In this document: positions 55,138 to 64,000 of the stretch, piece by piece
How positions within the stretch are numbered: the stretch's first letter is position 1
Layout of the letters: each line of letters begins with the position of its first letter
From: Chrysemys picta bellii
Lineage: Eukaryota; Chordata; Testudines; Emydidae
Direction: 5' to 3'
NCBI RefSeq assembly: GCF_011386835.1
Contig: NC_088804.1
Coordinates: 40,163,549 to 40,227,548, forward strand
Length of the DNA: 64,000 bases
Made by a program: the position numbers and the translations under genes
Notes under the pieces: model-generated
Told to the model about the DNA's origin: nothing
The model's database searches: none
The model's input: only the letters and a program-made list of their open reading frames with translations

Positions 55138-55373
55138 CAGGGCGGCTCTATGTATTTTGCTGCCCCGAGCACGGCAGTCAGGCGGCTTTCGGCGGCGTGC
55201 CTGTGGGAGGTCCGCCGGTCCCCGCCGCCAAAGCCGTGGGACCGGCGGACCTCCCGCAGGCATGCTGCCAAAGGCTCCCTGACTGCCACCCCCCCAGTGA
55301 CCGGCAGGCCGCCCCCCCGCGGCTGGCCACCCCAGGCACGCGCTTGGTGCGCTGGTGCCTGCAGCCGCCCCTG
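55138..55373. mobile_element. CpG-rich hAT-like MITE (236 bp), 8-bp TSD with one mismatch
   Basis: Ends CAGGGCGGCTC and GCAGCCGCCCCTG are inverted. Flanks gttacggc (55130-55137) and gttatggc (55374-55381) form an 8-base duplication with one C-to-T difference. The interior contains an inverted pair (gcctgtgggaggtccgccgg against ccggcggacctcccgcaggc). CpG density is far above the surroundings. Confidence 0.85.
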
Positions 55374-55509
55374 GTTATGGCACGCTCAGTGCCCAACTGT
55401 GGCTGAGTGTTGTTGGTCAGGATCGGTGTAAGGAATGAAGGGGCTCAGAACTTCTCAGGGTCAGACCATTTTAAAAGTCATGGGGAACATTTTAAAAAAC
55501 ACTTGGATT

Positions 55510-55735
55510 CCATTTTCAAAAGTGAATTAAGCACTTAGGGCTGAACTTTCAGATATACTTAAGAGCCTAAACCCCACTAGGCACCTACTCTTATTGAAAT
55601 CAATAGGCGTTAGGAGCCAAAGCACTTTGGAAGATCTGGCTGCACCTTTAGGCACCTAAATACCTTTAGGAGTCTGTCTTGTTTAAATTCAAAGGCACGG
55701 AGAAGCTTAAGTCCCATTTTCAAGAGTTGCTTAGG
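55510..55735. repeat. Diverged foldback repeat, interrupted by a MITE
   Basis: 'ggctgaactttcagatatac', 'gcacctactcttattgaaat', 'caataggcgttaggagccaa' and 'ggcacctaaataccttta' belong with the repeat at 46783. It runs to 'gttgcttagg' and resumes after 55991 with 'cactgttgaaaaattccccc'. Confidence 0.5.
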
Positions 55736-55990
55736 CCAGGTCAGCAGTACAGACCTATATCGGTATAATGATGTTACTCGAGGTGTGAAAAACCCACACC
55801 CCTGAGTGATGTAGTTAGCTTGACCTAGCCCCCGGTGTAGACAGCACTAAGGCGGCAGGAGAGCTTCTCCCGTTACCATAGCTACCGCCTATTGTGGAGA
55901 GGGATTAACCACACCGATCGGCATAGTAGTGTCTTCACTAAAGCGCTACACTTGTGCCACTGAAGCATTGCACGTGAAGACAAGCCCTTA
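55736..55990. mobile_element. MITE of the 729-type family, nested
   Basis: Left end 'ccaggtcagcagtacagacc', right end 'cacgtgaagacaagccc'. The interior ('atcggtataatgatgttact', 'cccccggtgtagacagcact') matches 745-890. The flanks join into one older repeat, and 'cttag' is present on both sides (55732 and 55988), consistent with a decayed target duplication. Confidence 0.65.
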
Positions 55991-57284
55991 GACACTGTTG
56001 AAAAATTCCCCCTGGGTCTCATTTAGTTACCTATTCAGCCTGCTGATGCATGTTCTTACCAGCAGAAAGATATCCCCACTGCATAAGTCATGAGATATAT
56101 TTGGCCACGGCTCATTTTAATGGAGGCTAACGTGTATTTAGTTGTGGATTTATGTCTCTCCCCTCCCCCCAATTGTATAGCTTCTGTGATATCCTCAATG
56201 AAAGCAATACCTTCTCAAGAGCATGAAAGGATTAGAGTCCTGAAAGTTTTGGTTAAACCCATAAAGAGCTACAACTAATAGGCCGCCAGCACACAGCAGG
56301 TACCAGGCGCTGGCTGCCAGTTCCCAGCTATAAAAACACACCACTCGCACAGTTCACGCAACGTGCACAGATGCACTGTCAATGGCTGCCAGCAGGGAGG
56401 AGGAGAAAAAAGACCGTTTGGATGGGAGAGGAGAGGAGTTGTGTATTTCTTCCCAAACAAAAATAGGAGCTCGATAGGAAGGCGAAGCTCTTCTGGCAAC
56501 AATAATGTAAGGATGGGCAGCATATTAGTAGATTTTCCTAGTCTGGAGCATGCAGATGTTACTGTGTCCACTGAAATTATGGCAAAAAGCATACAGCATA
56601 ATTCACCTACTGCACTGGCACCATTTTGATCTCCCCCTGTGTAATCCAGGCAATTCCATTGAAGTCACTGCCGTTGCAACAGTGTATGCCAGAAACGGGT
56701 CCCAGGAGTGGTATTTTGATAGGTAGAATATTAAATGCTGAAGATTGACCTGGATGAAACCTCTGGACTTTATGGAAGTTCAGGTCTAAACGCAGACTTC
56801 ACAGCTGCACCCCATTGTCTCTGAGCCCAATAAAATCCTAGATCTGAACCACCCGTGAGCCCAGGGAAAGTTTAGGTCTAGATCAGGTTTCATGGCTTGG
56901 AGCCATCACTGTTAAGCACATGCAGCATGCTCCTGACTCTCCTCTCACTCCAACTGGTGTAAATCAGAATTAACGCCAGGGAAATCAACTGAATTTCCCC
57001 AGCGGTGTAAAGCCGGAGTAACTGAGAGCAGTTCAGGCCCAAAGGATTTCTTGAGGAGGAAATGAACTCCTCTCTAACCCTGACCTGGACTGAAAGGTCA
57101 CCCTCCTTCAGGAGGAGCGTTGCTGGAGCCTGGGATTCGATTTGGACTAATTACCACGGCACGCTGTTGGGGAGTATGAAGTGAACAATGGCTAGTTGTG
57201 TTTCGAGCTCACCCCGTTCTTGGTGTGTTAGGAGAGCGGATGCAGCGAGAAGTGGAAATCTAGAATGAACTCACACAGGAAAAT
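55991..57284. other. Unassigned; one 'ctggtgtaaatcagaattaa' repeat near 56950
   Basis: The piece at 56925-57045 resembles the foldback at 39485. No exon recognised. Confidence 0.4.
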
Positions 57285-57740
57285 AAATGATAGAAGCCCA
57301 AAGCACGTCATCACCTGTGGGTGAACACTTTTCACAAAGCAATCACTCTATATCTGACCCATCAGTCCTCATCCTCAAAGGAAACCTGAACAACACCTTC
57401 AAAGGATGAGCCTGGGAGCTTACATTTATACCTTTGTTAGACACTAAAAATCATGGACTCTACAGAGACTTTGGATTTATGGTTTATTACAACAGTCTGT
57501 AACCTACTAACACCCCCTTATTTTATCCTATGACTGCAGAGGTGTTAACGGGCCTCCATCTTGAATGGTCCCTTAGGTTGTGTGCTAACTACCTATTCAA
57601 AACAATCTGTTCCAACTTGTATTTAGCTGTGACACTCCGAGTACCTTTCCCAGACCTGAAGAAGAGCTCTGTGTAAGCTCGAAAGCTTCTCTCTCACCAG
57701 CAGAAGTTGGTCCAATAAAAGACGTTACCTCCCCCCTTGT
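57285..57740 (+). mobile_element. Second-lineage Penelope-like element, 3' part
   Basis: A short frame around 57318 reads 'PVGEHFSQSNHSISDPSV', the counterpart of 'PVGEHFNLPGHTIADLKV' in the 43.6-kb PLE, and then meets a stop after 'NLNNTFKG'. 'LLDTKNHGL' follows in the same frame. Downstream is a non-coding tail with a hammerhead-like core (57656-57684), then 'ttggtccaataaaagacgtt' and 'cttgtctctctaat'. The tail sequence differs from the other PLEs here, so this is a distinct lineage. Inactive. Confidence 0.7.
57656..57694 (+). ncRNA. Hammerhead-like core in the second PLE lineage, stem III unclear
   Basis: CTGAAGA (57656-57662, fits CUGANGA), one A, stem II arms GAGCT and AGCTC (57664-57668 and 57676-57680) around a 7-base loop, then GAAA (57681-57684). 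The spacing is identical to the motif at 44109. After GAAA comes GCTTCTCTC, where no convincing stem III is visible, so this copy is probably inactive. Confidence 0.5.
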
Positions 57741-57999
57741 CTCTCTAATAAAAAAGAAAAGCGAGAGAGAAGAACTTAACTGCTTGAGGGGCGATACCTC
57801 CTTATCATAGGATCACTTCTGTTACCCAAGTTAAGTAGAGCCGGGCCAGTGGGAGTGCGCTGCACCAAGATACTGGCATGTGCTGGTTCATGGCAAACAG
57901 ATGTTTGCTTGTACGGTAACTCACTCTTTGACTTCATGAAGGTGGATGCAAATGACATTTCTCATATGGCAGCAGTTTCTGTCTCAAAGGAGGGAATGT
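57741..57999. other. Unassigned short stretch
   Basis: Nothing recognised. Confidence 0.4.
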
Positions 58000-58105
58000 G
58001 TGCTGGTTAGAGCAGATGATATCTTGCTGCATAATGCTGGGCAAGTGACTTAATCTTCAGTGCATCAGTTACTCCATCCACAACACTGGAATAAAACGTG
58101 TGCAA
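58000..58105 (+). repeat. MIR SINE fragment, diverged
   Basis: 'gtgtgctggttagagcagat', 'gctgggcaagtgacttaatc' and 'ttcagtgcatcagttactcc' are a weak sense MIR. Confidence 0.45.
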
Positions 58106-58462
58106 TGTCCCTCGCCGTAGAGAAGAGACAGGACTCAGGTGTCGTAAACCCAAGAGGGATTCTTTATTCTGAATGCTGGATGCACATGGGCCCAGGTAGC
58201 TCCTTGGTTCTGTGGCTTGCGAACTGAGGAGCACAGTTTATGCTGCATGGTGTTGCCACGCAAGGTCTGCCTGAGTCCTGGCCCATGTTAAGTCATTAAG
58301 AAATGGGTTGGGGACTGCATTACATTTACCAAGCTGGGGAGATGTAGTCTGGCCGAGGAGTCTGCCTAGAGAGGAGAATAGGGGTATGACGCTTCTGAAC
58401 TCAACTCCTGTGGGAGGCAAACTCCCATCCAGACCAGGGCTACTCACTCAGCTACAATGACA
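58106..58462. other. Unassigned non-coding stretch
   Basis: 'gggattctttattctgaatg' at 58155 could be an antisense polyadenylation context of an LTR, but no ends were found. Confidence 0.3.
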
Positions 58463-58770
58463 CCCCACGCACACCACCTCTGTGGCCTCAGGAAGGCGTT
58501 AGAACTCCTCAGCAACCTCCTCCTGGCGTTGGCCAAGGTGGCCGTCCATAATGCCAGGAGGAGGCTGAGGGACAGGGGGCTGCTCTGCGACTGTGGGGCC
58601 TATTTCCTTTAGGTCATGTCTCCGGGCAGAGTTCCTCTGGGCCATGTCCACTGGCTCCCTGGACGCCTTCGAGGAGCAGTGGGCCCTGTCCAGGATTCTC
58701 TGTTTGTGTCCCCCTCTGGCTCCCTGATTTGGACTCTGTGACCCGCACTCCCTTCCTTGTTTTTTTCATC
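58463..58770 (+). mobile_element. Possible LINE ORF C-terminal remnant
   Basis: Two frame blocks are offset by a frameshift: 'LELLSNLLLALAKVAVHNAR' followed by 'RDRGLLCDCGAYF', then 'RAEFLWAMSTGSLDAFEEQW'. The first block has the helical 'LL..LAK.A...AR' pattern of the C-terminal end of some non-LTR retrotransposon polyproteins. The family is uncertain (L1/Tx1-like suspected). The frameshift and stop make it a relic. Confidence 0.35.
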
Positions 58771-59439
58771 TGTTGTCCCCTGGAATTTCTTGAGGCCTGG
58801 GTTCAGTAGCTATTCCCCTTAGGGTGAGGGAGAGGCCTTTAGATGTGGGTGGGCTCCTGCCCGCCCATTGCCCAGAACTCAATAGGAACAATGGCTCACC
58901 CTTTCAGCAGAGCCTGCAGTGACACTGCCCAGGGTCCGTGCAGGGCCCAGGTCAGATGTCCTTCAGGTAACAGGTATTTCGCTCTCATTACCAGAGCTGC
59001 AAGTTAGTCTGGGAACCTCCTGCTGCCTCGTGGTGTTACAGACTCCCCAGGCTTCCAGCCTGTCCTCGAGCCTGTCCCTGCTCCTGCCCCAGCCTTGCCC
59101 CAGGCTTGTTCCAGCCCACTCCAGCCTTTTCCATGCCCTATTCCAACCCTGCTCCAGCCCTGCACCTGCCTCCCTGACCCCCAGGCCCAGGACTGACTCC
59201 ATCCCGGCTTCACCTTCGGCCTGCTTCCGGACTCTGACTCTGATCTTGATTTGGCTTGTCCTATGGACTCTGAACCAGTTCTAACCCATGGCCTTTTCCC
59301 GGAGCCCAGTTTCAGCACTACCCTCAGCCCAGTCCTAACTCTACATCCGGCTTTGACCCTTGGTACCTGTTCTTGATCACTGCTCCAACCAGGTCTGACC
59401 ACCTAGAGCCCAACGCCTGCCATCTGTGAGGCATCACTG
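58771..59439. other. C-rich, degenerate short-repeat region
   Basis: 59040-59210 is made of degenerate 'cctgctccagcc'-type units, giving open frames on several strands that are compositional only. It could be the 3' part of a retroelement beginning upstream. The boundary is not determined. Confidence 0.4.
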
Positions 59440-59595
59440 AAGCATTTCTGAATCAAAATTTTTGGTTTTCAGCTGAATTTTTTTGTGCTAAAAAGCCAAC
59501 ATTTTGATGAATATGGATTTTTTTTTCCATTTTCATCAATATTTTTCATGGCGGAACCCCCCCCCCATTTTCCAACCATCCCTAACCTGATTCCT
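59440..59595. repeat. T-rich dispersed repeat
   Basis: 'gaatcaaaatttttggtttt', 'aaaaagccaacattttgatg' and 'ccattttccaaccatcccta' share the style of 5535 and 20200. Confidence 0.45.
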
Positions 59596-61262
59596 AGTGT
59601 AAATCTTTGTGAAACATTTATGTTTAAAATCGATTCTGCCTTCAGACAATATGCCCTCTGTGGTTTTTCCTTCCCTTGTTCTTTATTTGGGACTCCTCCT
59701 CCCACTACTCAAATGAACATGGTTCCTCCCTGAGCTAAAGTTTTTCAGCTGTGAATGCATGGGTGTTGGGAGGAACCACTAGAAGGAAACATTTTCACCC
59801 GCACTACACCAGTGCATCCCCAAAGCAGTCAGAACCGATTAAAACAAAGGACCCGTTTCCCACCTAATGATTTGTGAAGCAGAGAATGAATGAAAACATA
59901 CAGTCATCTCTGACTAGAATGGCTTTCAGTGTTGTCCATGAGTCATCAGTGTTCCTTTTACTTTTACCATATATGATAGAAAAACCACTCCTGACCAATC
60001 TTCTCAGAAGACACAAACAAACCTGATATTGCTTAAACACCACCAATAAAAATTTGCTTAATGTTAGAGTTTGGACAACCCATAATAACAAATACAACCT
60101 CCTGTCTCAGGGTTTTGTACCCATGTCAGTCACTATAGTAACCTCAGGCCTTCTTGCTCTCTATTAGATTGCTAAAGCACACTCTCTAATGGAATTCTTG
60201 GAGTGTCAAACCCTTCTCCCATCCTTGCGCGAGCCAGCACGCTAGATACGGCTCCTGCGTTGTTGGTTTTTTTAATACTGCAATTTCCCGAAGAATAATC
60301 TATTTTTTCAAATCTATTTTCATAAAAAATACTCTTAGGATCAGTGCATTTCAAGTCCTGCCTCCTATGGAACGAACGCTTGGCGTTTCCTGGTTGGTTA
60401 TTTTTCCATGACATTATTAACAGTGTGTTTGAACTTTCTGCTGTTATTATTTACAGCTTCTCTGTGTCTCATCTCTCAATAGCCATCCGTCATGCAGAGG
60501 TAGTCCTTTGCTCAAAGTTTGCTGCATGTGAATTGATTGGTTTAGTTCCATATGCAATAGATTTCTGTGTCCATTTGCTTTTGTTCTTGGACTATGCCAT
60601 GGAAATGCTGCTGGAAAAAATTCTCCAGTCGAAAAGAGGTTAGGTGCCTGATTATTGGGATTCCAATTTGCAGGAGTTTAGTTCCACTGTTTTTTTTCTT
60701 GGAAATCTTGCTGTTTTCCCAGATGGTGGAAACATTGTGTGGTCGAGCCTGTCAGCCATTAAAAAACCCTTCAGAAACCAAACCAGCGTGGCGCCAGGCG
60801 TGCCATAAGTATCTAGTGGGAATCGCTCTGAAAAAACCACCTGATCTCTATTTATAAAAATTCCCGTTATGCAGTACAACAAGGCAAGGCTGGTAAAGCA
60901 GATAATGTTTCCATAACCTTAGCAGCTCCTTGTCTAGTAAGTATTGGTGAGTATTTGGAACTAGTGCCCTCTGTTGGATGGAATCAGACTTGCCCAAGTG
61001 TCTAATTGTAACAGCCTTGAAGAATTCTACTCTGAAGCACCCTGTGCCTATTTTCTTTTCTTTTCTGAAGAGTGAGCAAAATATCATTAGTTTTCCTATC
61101 CTCCTCATCAAGAGAAGGGTTGGGCAAGTTGATCTTGTGTCTAGGCTTAGTGCCTATGTGTTGCTTTTATTGATCAAAGTGCTCTATATGTTCCCCTCCC
61201 GCGGCTGCGAGACATTCAGAGAGCTATTGGTACTCTAGCTGCTGTGATGGAGATCCTCTTTT
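59596..61262. other. Unassigned non-coding stretch
   Basis: No exon or repeat recognised. Confidence 0.4.
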
Positions 61263-61445
61263 AGCTCAGTTACTAGAGGTCTCCGTTTCTGGAGTAGAAG
61301 GTCCTGAGTCATAGCCTTCGTGTCGTATGTTTGTTCCATCTCTGCCCCAGTTTTCCCACCTGTAAAAATGGGGATGATAATATTTACCCGTGTCATGTTG
61401 CGTGGGTTAGCCAGTCAGTGTTTGCCCCGTGCTTTGAACATATGA
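61263..61445 (+). repeat. MIR SINE, sense, diverged
   Basis: 'agctcagttactagaggtct', 'ccatctctgccccagttttc', 'acctgtaaaaatggggatga' and 'cagtgtttgccccgtgcttt' follow MIR order. Confidence 0.6.
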
Positions 61446-62181
61446 AGTTCAAAGAGCCAAGTGCTGCCCTTGGATGGACATGACTTCAGATTTCAGTGGG
61501 AGTGGCACATAGCCAATTAGTGCCCGGTCCCATGCCATTGAAGCGTTACCATTGGCTTTAGTGGGCACGGGATAAAGCCGTGAACGTAGAGGGCCAGATA
61601 CTGATTTTAGTGAATGCTGATGTAAATCTGGAGTAACTCCACTCAGGCTAGAATGTGCTTCTTTGAACTGCACAATTCATTGCACATTAGGACAGTGCCT
61701 ACGTTTTTTTGGTTCAGTCCATGCGATTTCTTATTTCCAAGATAAAGTACTTTGCATAGTTAAAGCGAGTTCCCTTTGAACAGATGTGGCTAGTTTGCAA
61801 GGACTCTTCCTCCCAGAGTTCTGATCCCAGCCTTATATGCAGAGCTGGATTTCAAAGCCCACGGTTCAGACACAGTTTTATGGCGCCGGAGGAAGGTGTG
61901 CAATGAAGGCTTCATGATATTGGTAGGTTGTTGTGTGGTTGGTTAATGTGAGTATCAAATGCTTGAGAAATCAGTGGAAAATAAAAATAGCTCAGTAAAT
62001 GGCCTTGTAACTATATAGTGTCCAAGTTACATTGTATTAAAACACCATCCGTCATGAAGTTTGTCTCTGAGTATTCCCTGGGCATGCTGTCCAAAAGTCC
62101 TAGCAACTCCAGACACAACATGTAATTCCATCTGCCTGCCGTAAACAGAGTGGAGCTAGCAGCTTGGCTTTTAAACATAAC
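61446..62181. other. Unassigned; one diverged 'gtaaatctggagtaactcca' repeat
   Basis: 61590-61660 resembles the foldback at 39485. Nothing else recognised. Confidence 0.4.
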
Positions 62182-62189
62182 CCATCTTG

Positions 62190-62426
62190 CAGGGCCGGCT
62201 CTGGCTTTTTTGCTGCCCCAGGCAAAAAAGCCTCCCGCCGCCGCCCGCCCCCCTCCTCCCCCCGGCGGGGAGCGCGGCCGCAGCCCCACTCTCCCCGGCC
62301 GGCTGGAGCGCCGGGGGGAGGGCGGCAAGCCCGGCCGGGGCCCCGCTCTCCCCAGGTGAGCGCCGCCCCCCTCCAGGTGCCGCCCCAAGCACATGCTTGG
62401 AGGGCTGGTGCCTGGAGCCGGCCCTG
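62190..62426. mobile_element. CpG-rich hAT-like MITE (237 bp) with perfect 8-bp TSD
   Basis: Ends CAGGGCCGGCTC and GAGCCGGCCCTG are perfect 12-base inverted repeats. They are flanked by the perfect 8-base duplication ccatcttg (62182-62189 and 62427-62434). The interior is very rich in 'ccgcc' and CpG. The right part ('gccccaagcacatgcttgga') resembles the right part of 55138. Intact ends and a perfect duplication suggest it is relatively young. Open frames through it are compositional. Confidence 0.92.
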
Positions 62427-62434
62427 CCATCTTG

Positions 62435-62734
62435 AAAGAGAGCAGCATTCTGGGTGACTTGTTAGCCTGCGTTTCTGCTGGATTTTTCACTTCTCTAGCA
62501 GCTGGGGCAAATGGGAGGAAGTTTTTAGTAAAGTCCAAGCTGTGCACTGTTGTGTTTAGGTATCGCACAGGACTGGGGGTCAGGGAGATCTAGACGTTAG
62601 TCCCAGTTGTGCAATAGTGTGGACATAAAAGAGGAGTAAGCAGTTTATTAATAATCATACTTTACGTTCAACAGAGAGTGCCCAGTTATCTCTCTAGGTT
62701 ACTTACCTGGCCCCATCACCAGAGTATCTGAGCA
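62435..62734. other. Unassigned short stretch
   Basis: Nothing recognised. Confidence 0.4.
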
Positions 62735-62935
62735 CCTCACACCCTTTCATGTATTTATCCTCACAACATCCCTGTAGAGTAAGAAAGTGCTATTATCCCT
62801 GTTTTACAGATAGGGAAACTGAGGTAAAGTGAGAGTGAGTGTCCTGCCCAAGGTCACACCTGGGTCTGTGGTACAGCAGGGAATTGAACTTAGGTTTCCC
62901 AAGCCCCAGACTAGCACCCCCTAACCACTTCATCA
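62735..62935 (-). repeat. MIR SINE, antisense, nearly full length
   Basis: 'tatttatcctcacaacatcc', 'tattatccctgttttacaga', 'gggaaactgaggtaaagtga', 'cctgcccaaggtcacacctg' and 'gcagggaattgaacttaggt' run through the whole MIR in the antisense direction. Confidence 0.85.
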
Positions 62936-63729
62936 AAATGGGGTGTGCAGGCCGTTTTGGTGCCTCATTGTGTAGCACTCCAGGGTGCACTAGGAGGAGT
63001 TCCTATCAAACCAAGCCACGGCTTGGGATTTCAGGGGCTGATTACCAGCCAGGGGTGGCGAGAGAGGCAATCCCAGTTTGGAAGTTAAGTGGGGGCAGCT
63101 GCGCTGTTCAATCTGAGGACTTTGCAGAGGGGTGAATGAGCTGTAGGGCTCTGAGAGATGCAGGGGGCTTGTGCTGACCACAATCCTGGGCAGAAGCTTC
63201 CGTGTTGGGTTTGTGCCTTGGTTTTGTGTGTTTGAGTGTATTGCCCGCAGCCTGGCCGGGAGGGACCCATGGAGGGAACGCAGCCAGAGAATGCCAAGTT
63301 TGGAACAATCTAGGCTAAACTACAACCTTTCCAATAGACAGCCCACCTGGAGTGTTCAGGCTCAGGGCTACCCAGTCATGGGTTTAGAGGGACATCAGGA
63401 GTACAGCGGCAGCCCTCTCCCACATTCATCGCACCTGTTGGCATATGTCCAGGGACAAAGGAAGCTGTGTGGTTCTGCCTCCCCAAAGCATTTGCTATAG
63501 CACATCTGATGGCACTCAGGAAGTTCATCAAGGGCATATGGCTTATCTAAATGTCCATCACCCAAGAATGGGCTATTCTGAGCCCTGTGTGAAATCACAG
63601 CCTAGGAGACCAGGGGATGATGAATTATTATTTGTCTTTTGGTAACACGCAGTCAGGATTGAGGCCTCCTCCTGCTATGCAGTGTACAGCAAGTTCACCC
63701 CCTCAGACACGATTTAGGATCCGCCGGCT
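62936..63729. other. Unassigned non-coding stretch
   Basis: No exon recognised. A 109-codon frame at 63171-63500 has no motif. Confidence 0.4.
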
Positions 63730-63850
63730 CCGTATTTATTACTATAATTTCATATTTGTATCACAATAGCACTCCGAGGTTATGATCAGGATCTGGGCCT
63801 TGTACTTTTACAGTCCCTGCCCTCAAGAGCTTCCAGTCTAAGGCTCTGTA
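63730..63850 (-). repeat. MIR-like SINE tail, antisense
   Basis: 'gtatcacaatagcactccga', 'atgatcaggatctgggcctt' and 'acagtccctgccctcaagag' are a diverged form of the tail at 3018 and 52738. Confidence 0.6.
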
Positions 63851-64000
63851 TCCTGATTGCAGACAGTTGGCTCTGTGACTGCAATGCACTGCCCTATCCC
63901 CTCCATCCTCAAACAACTAGTTTCCCTTCCTGTCACCATTCATTTCAGCCTCCAGCTTCCCTTCATTTATAAACGCCTTATTAGACTTGCCCTTGGCTGT

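Noticed and set aside
58919..59402. Overlapping frames of 121 and 132 codons
   Set aside because: The region is built from degenerate 'ccagcctgctcc' units, which leave several frames open by composition.
62150..62568. Pro/Arg/Gly-rich frames up to 185 codons
   Set aside because: They read through a CpG-rich MITE with perfect 8-bp target duplication. The composition mirrors the DNA and there is no protein motif.

Overview
The window is vertebrate nuclear DNA with no recognisable host exon and no bacterial-style gene arrangement. The repeats point to a turtle (Testudines). They include several CR1 LINE tails, Penelope-like elements (PLEs) with GIY-YIG endonuclease coding and a 3' tail containing the phrase 'gtggcacctta(g/t)agacta', many small non-autonomous DNA transposons with 'ggcttggtctacac'-type ends, CpG-rich hAT-like MITEs, LTRs, and old MIR/L2/L3-like relics. 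The species call rests on remembered repeat flavour, not on a search. The region is intergenic or intronic, and almost everything that can be named is a transposable element.

Layout. 1-9 kb: a PLE fragment, small MITEs, CR1 tails (one nested in an old MIR-like SINE), and a complete 256-bp MITE at 8826. 9.7-11.9 kb: the longest PLE copy (minus strand), with 3' tail, GIY-YIG and reverse-transcriptase remnants, interrupted by a 123-bp hAT-like MITE with a perfect 8-bp target duplication. 13-19 kb: a foldback MITE, a 0.9-kb CR1 (minus), a second copy of the 8-bp-TSD MITE, and a 673-bp LTR inserted in a MIR. 24.5-30.5 kb: a 3.4-kb tandem segmental duplication. Its second copy gained a 97-bp PLE tail with a 12-bp target duplication and lost 957 bp across a 4-bp microhomology. 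30.7-35.6 kb: a CR1, a 1183-bp LTR-like element with 5-bp TSD and internal 57-bp tandem repeats, MITEs and a short LTR. 36-50 kb: mostly unassigned, with a GT/AC palindrome, a hAT-like MITE, a CR1, and a PLE whose endonuclease frame is open. 50-64 kb: L3-like and MIR relics, a second LTR of the 1183-bp element's group (677 bp, 5-bp TSD), two CpG-rich hAT-like MITEs with 8-bp TSDs, and another PLE lineage.

No genes work together here in the operon sense. What links the parts is retroelement and transposon activity. The most interesting signals are: (1) hammerhead-ribozyme-like cores in the 3' tails of two PLE lineages; (2) the tandem duplication, which records a post-duplication insertion and deletion; (3) a pair of related LTR-like elements that both carry a directly repeated terminal segment of about 45 bp and share a short proline/acid-rich frame ending in a Cys-Cys-Gly motif.
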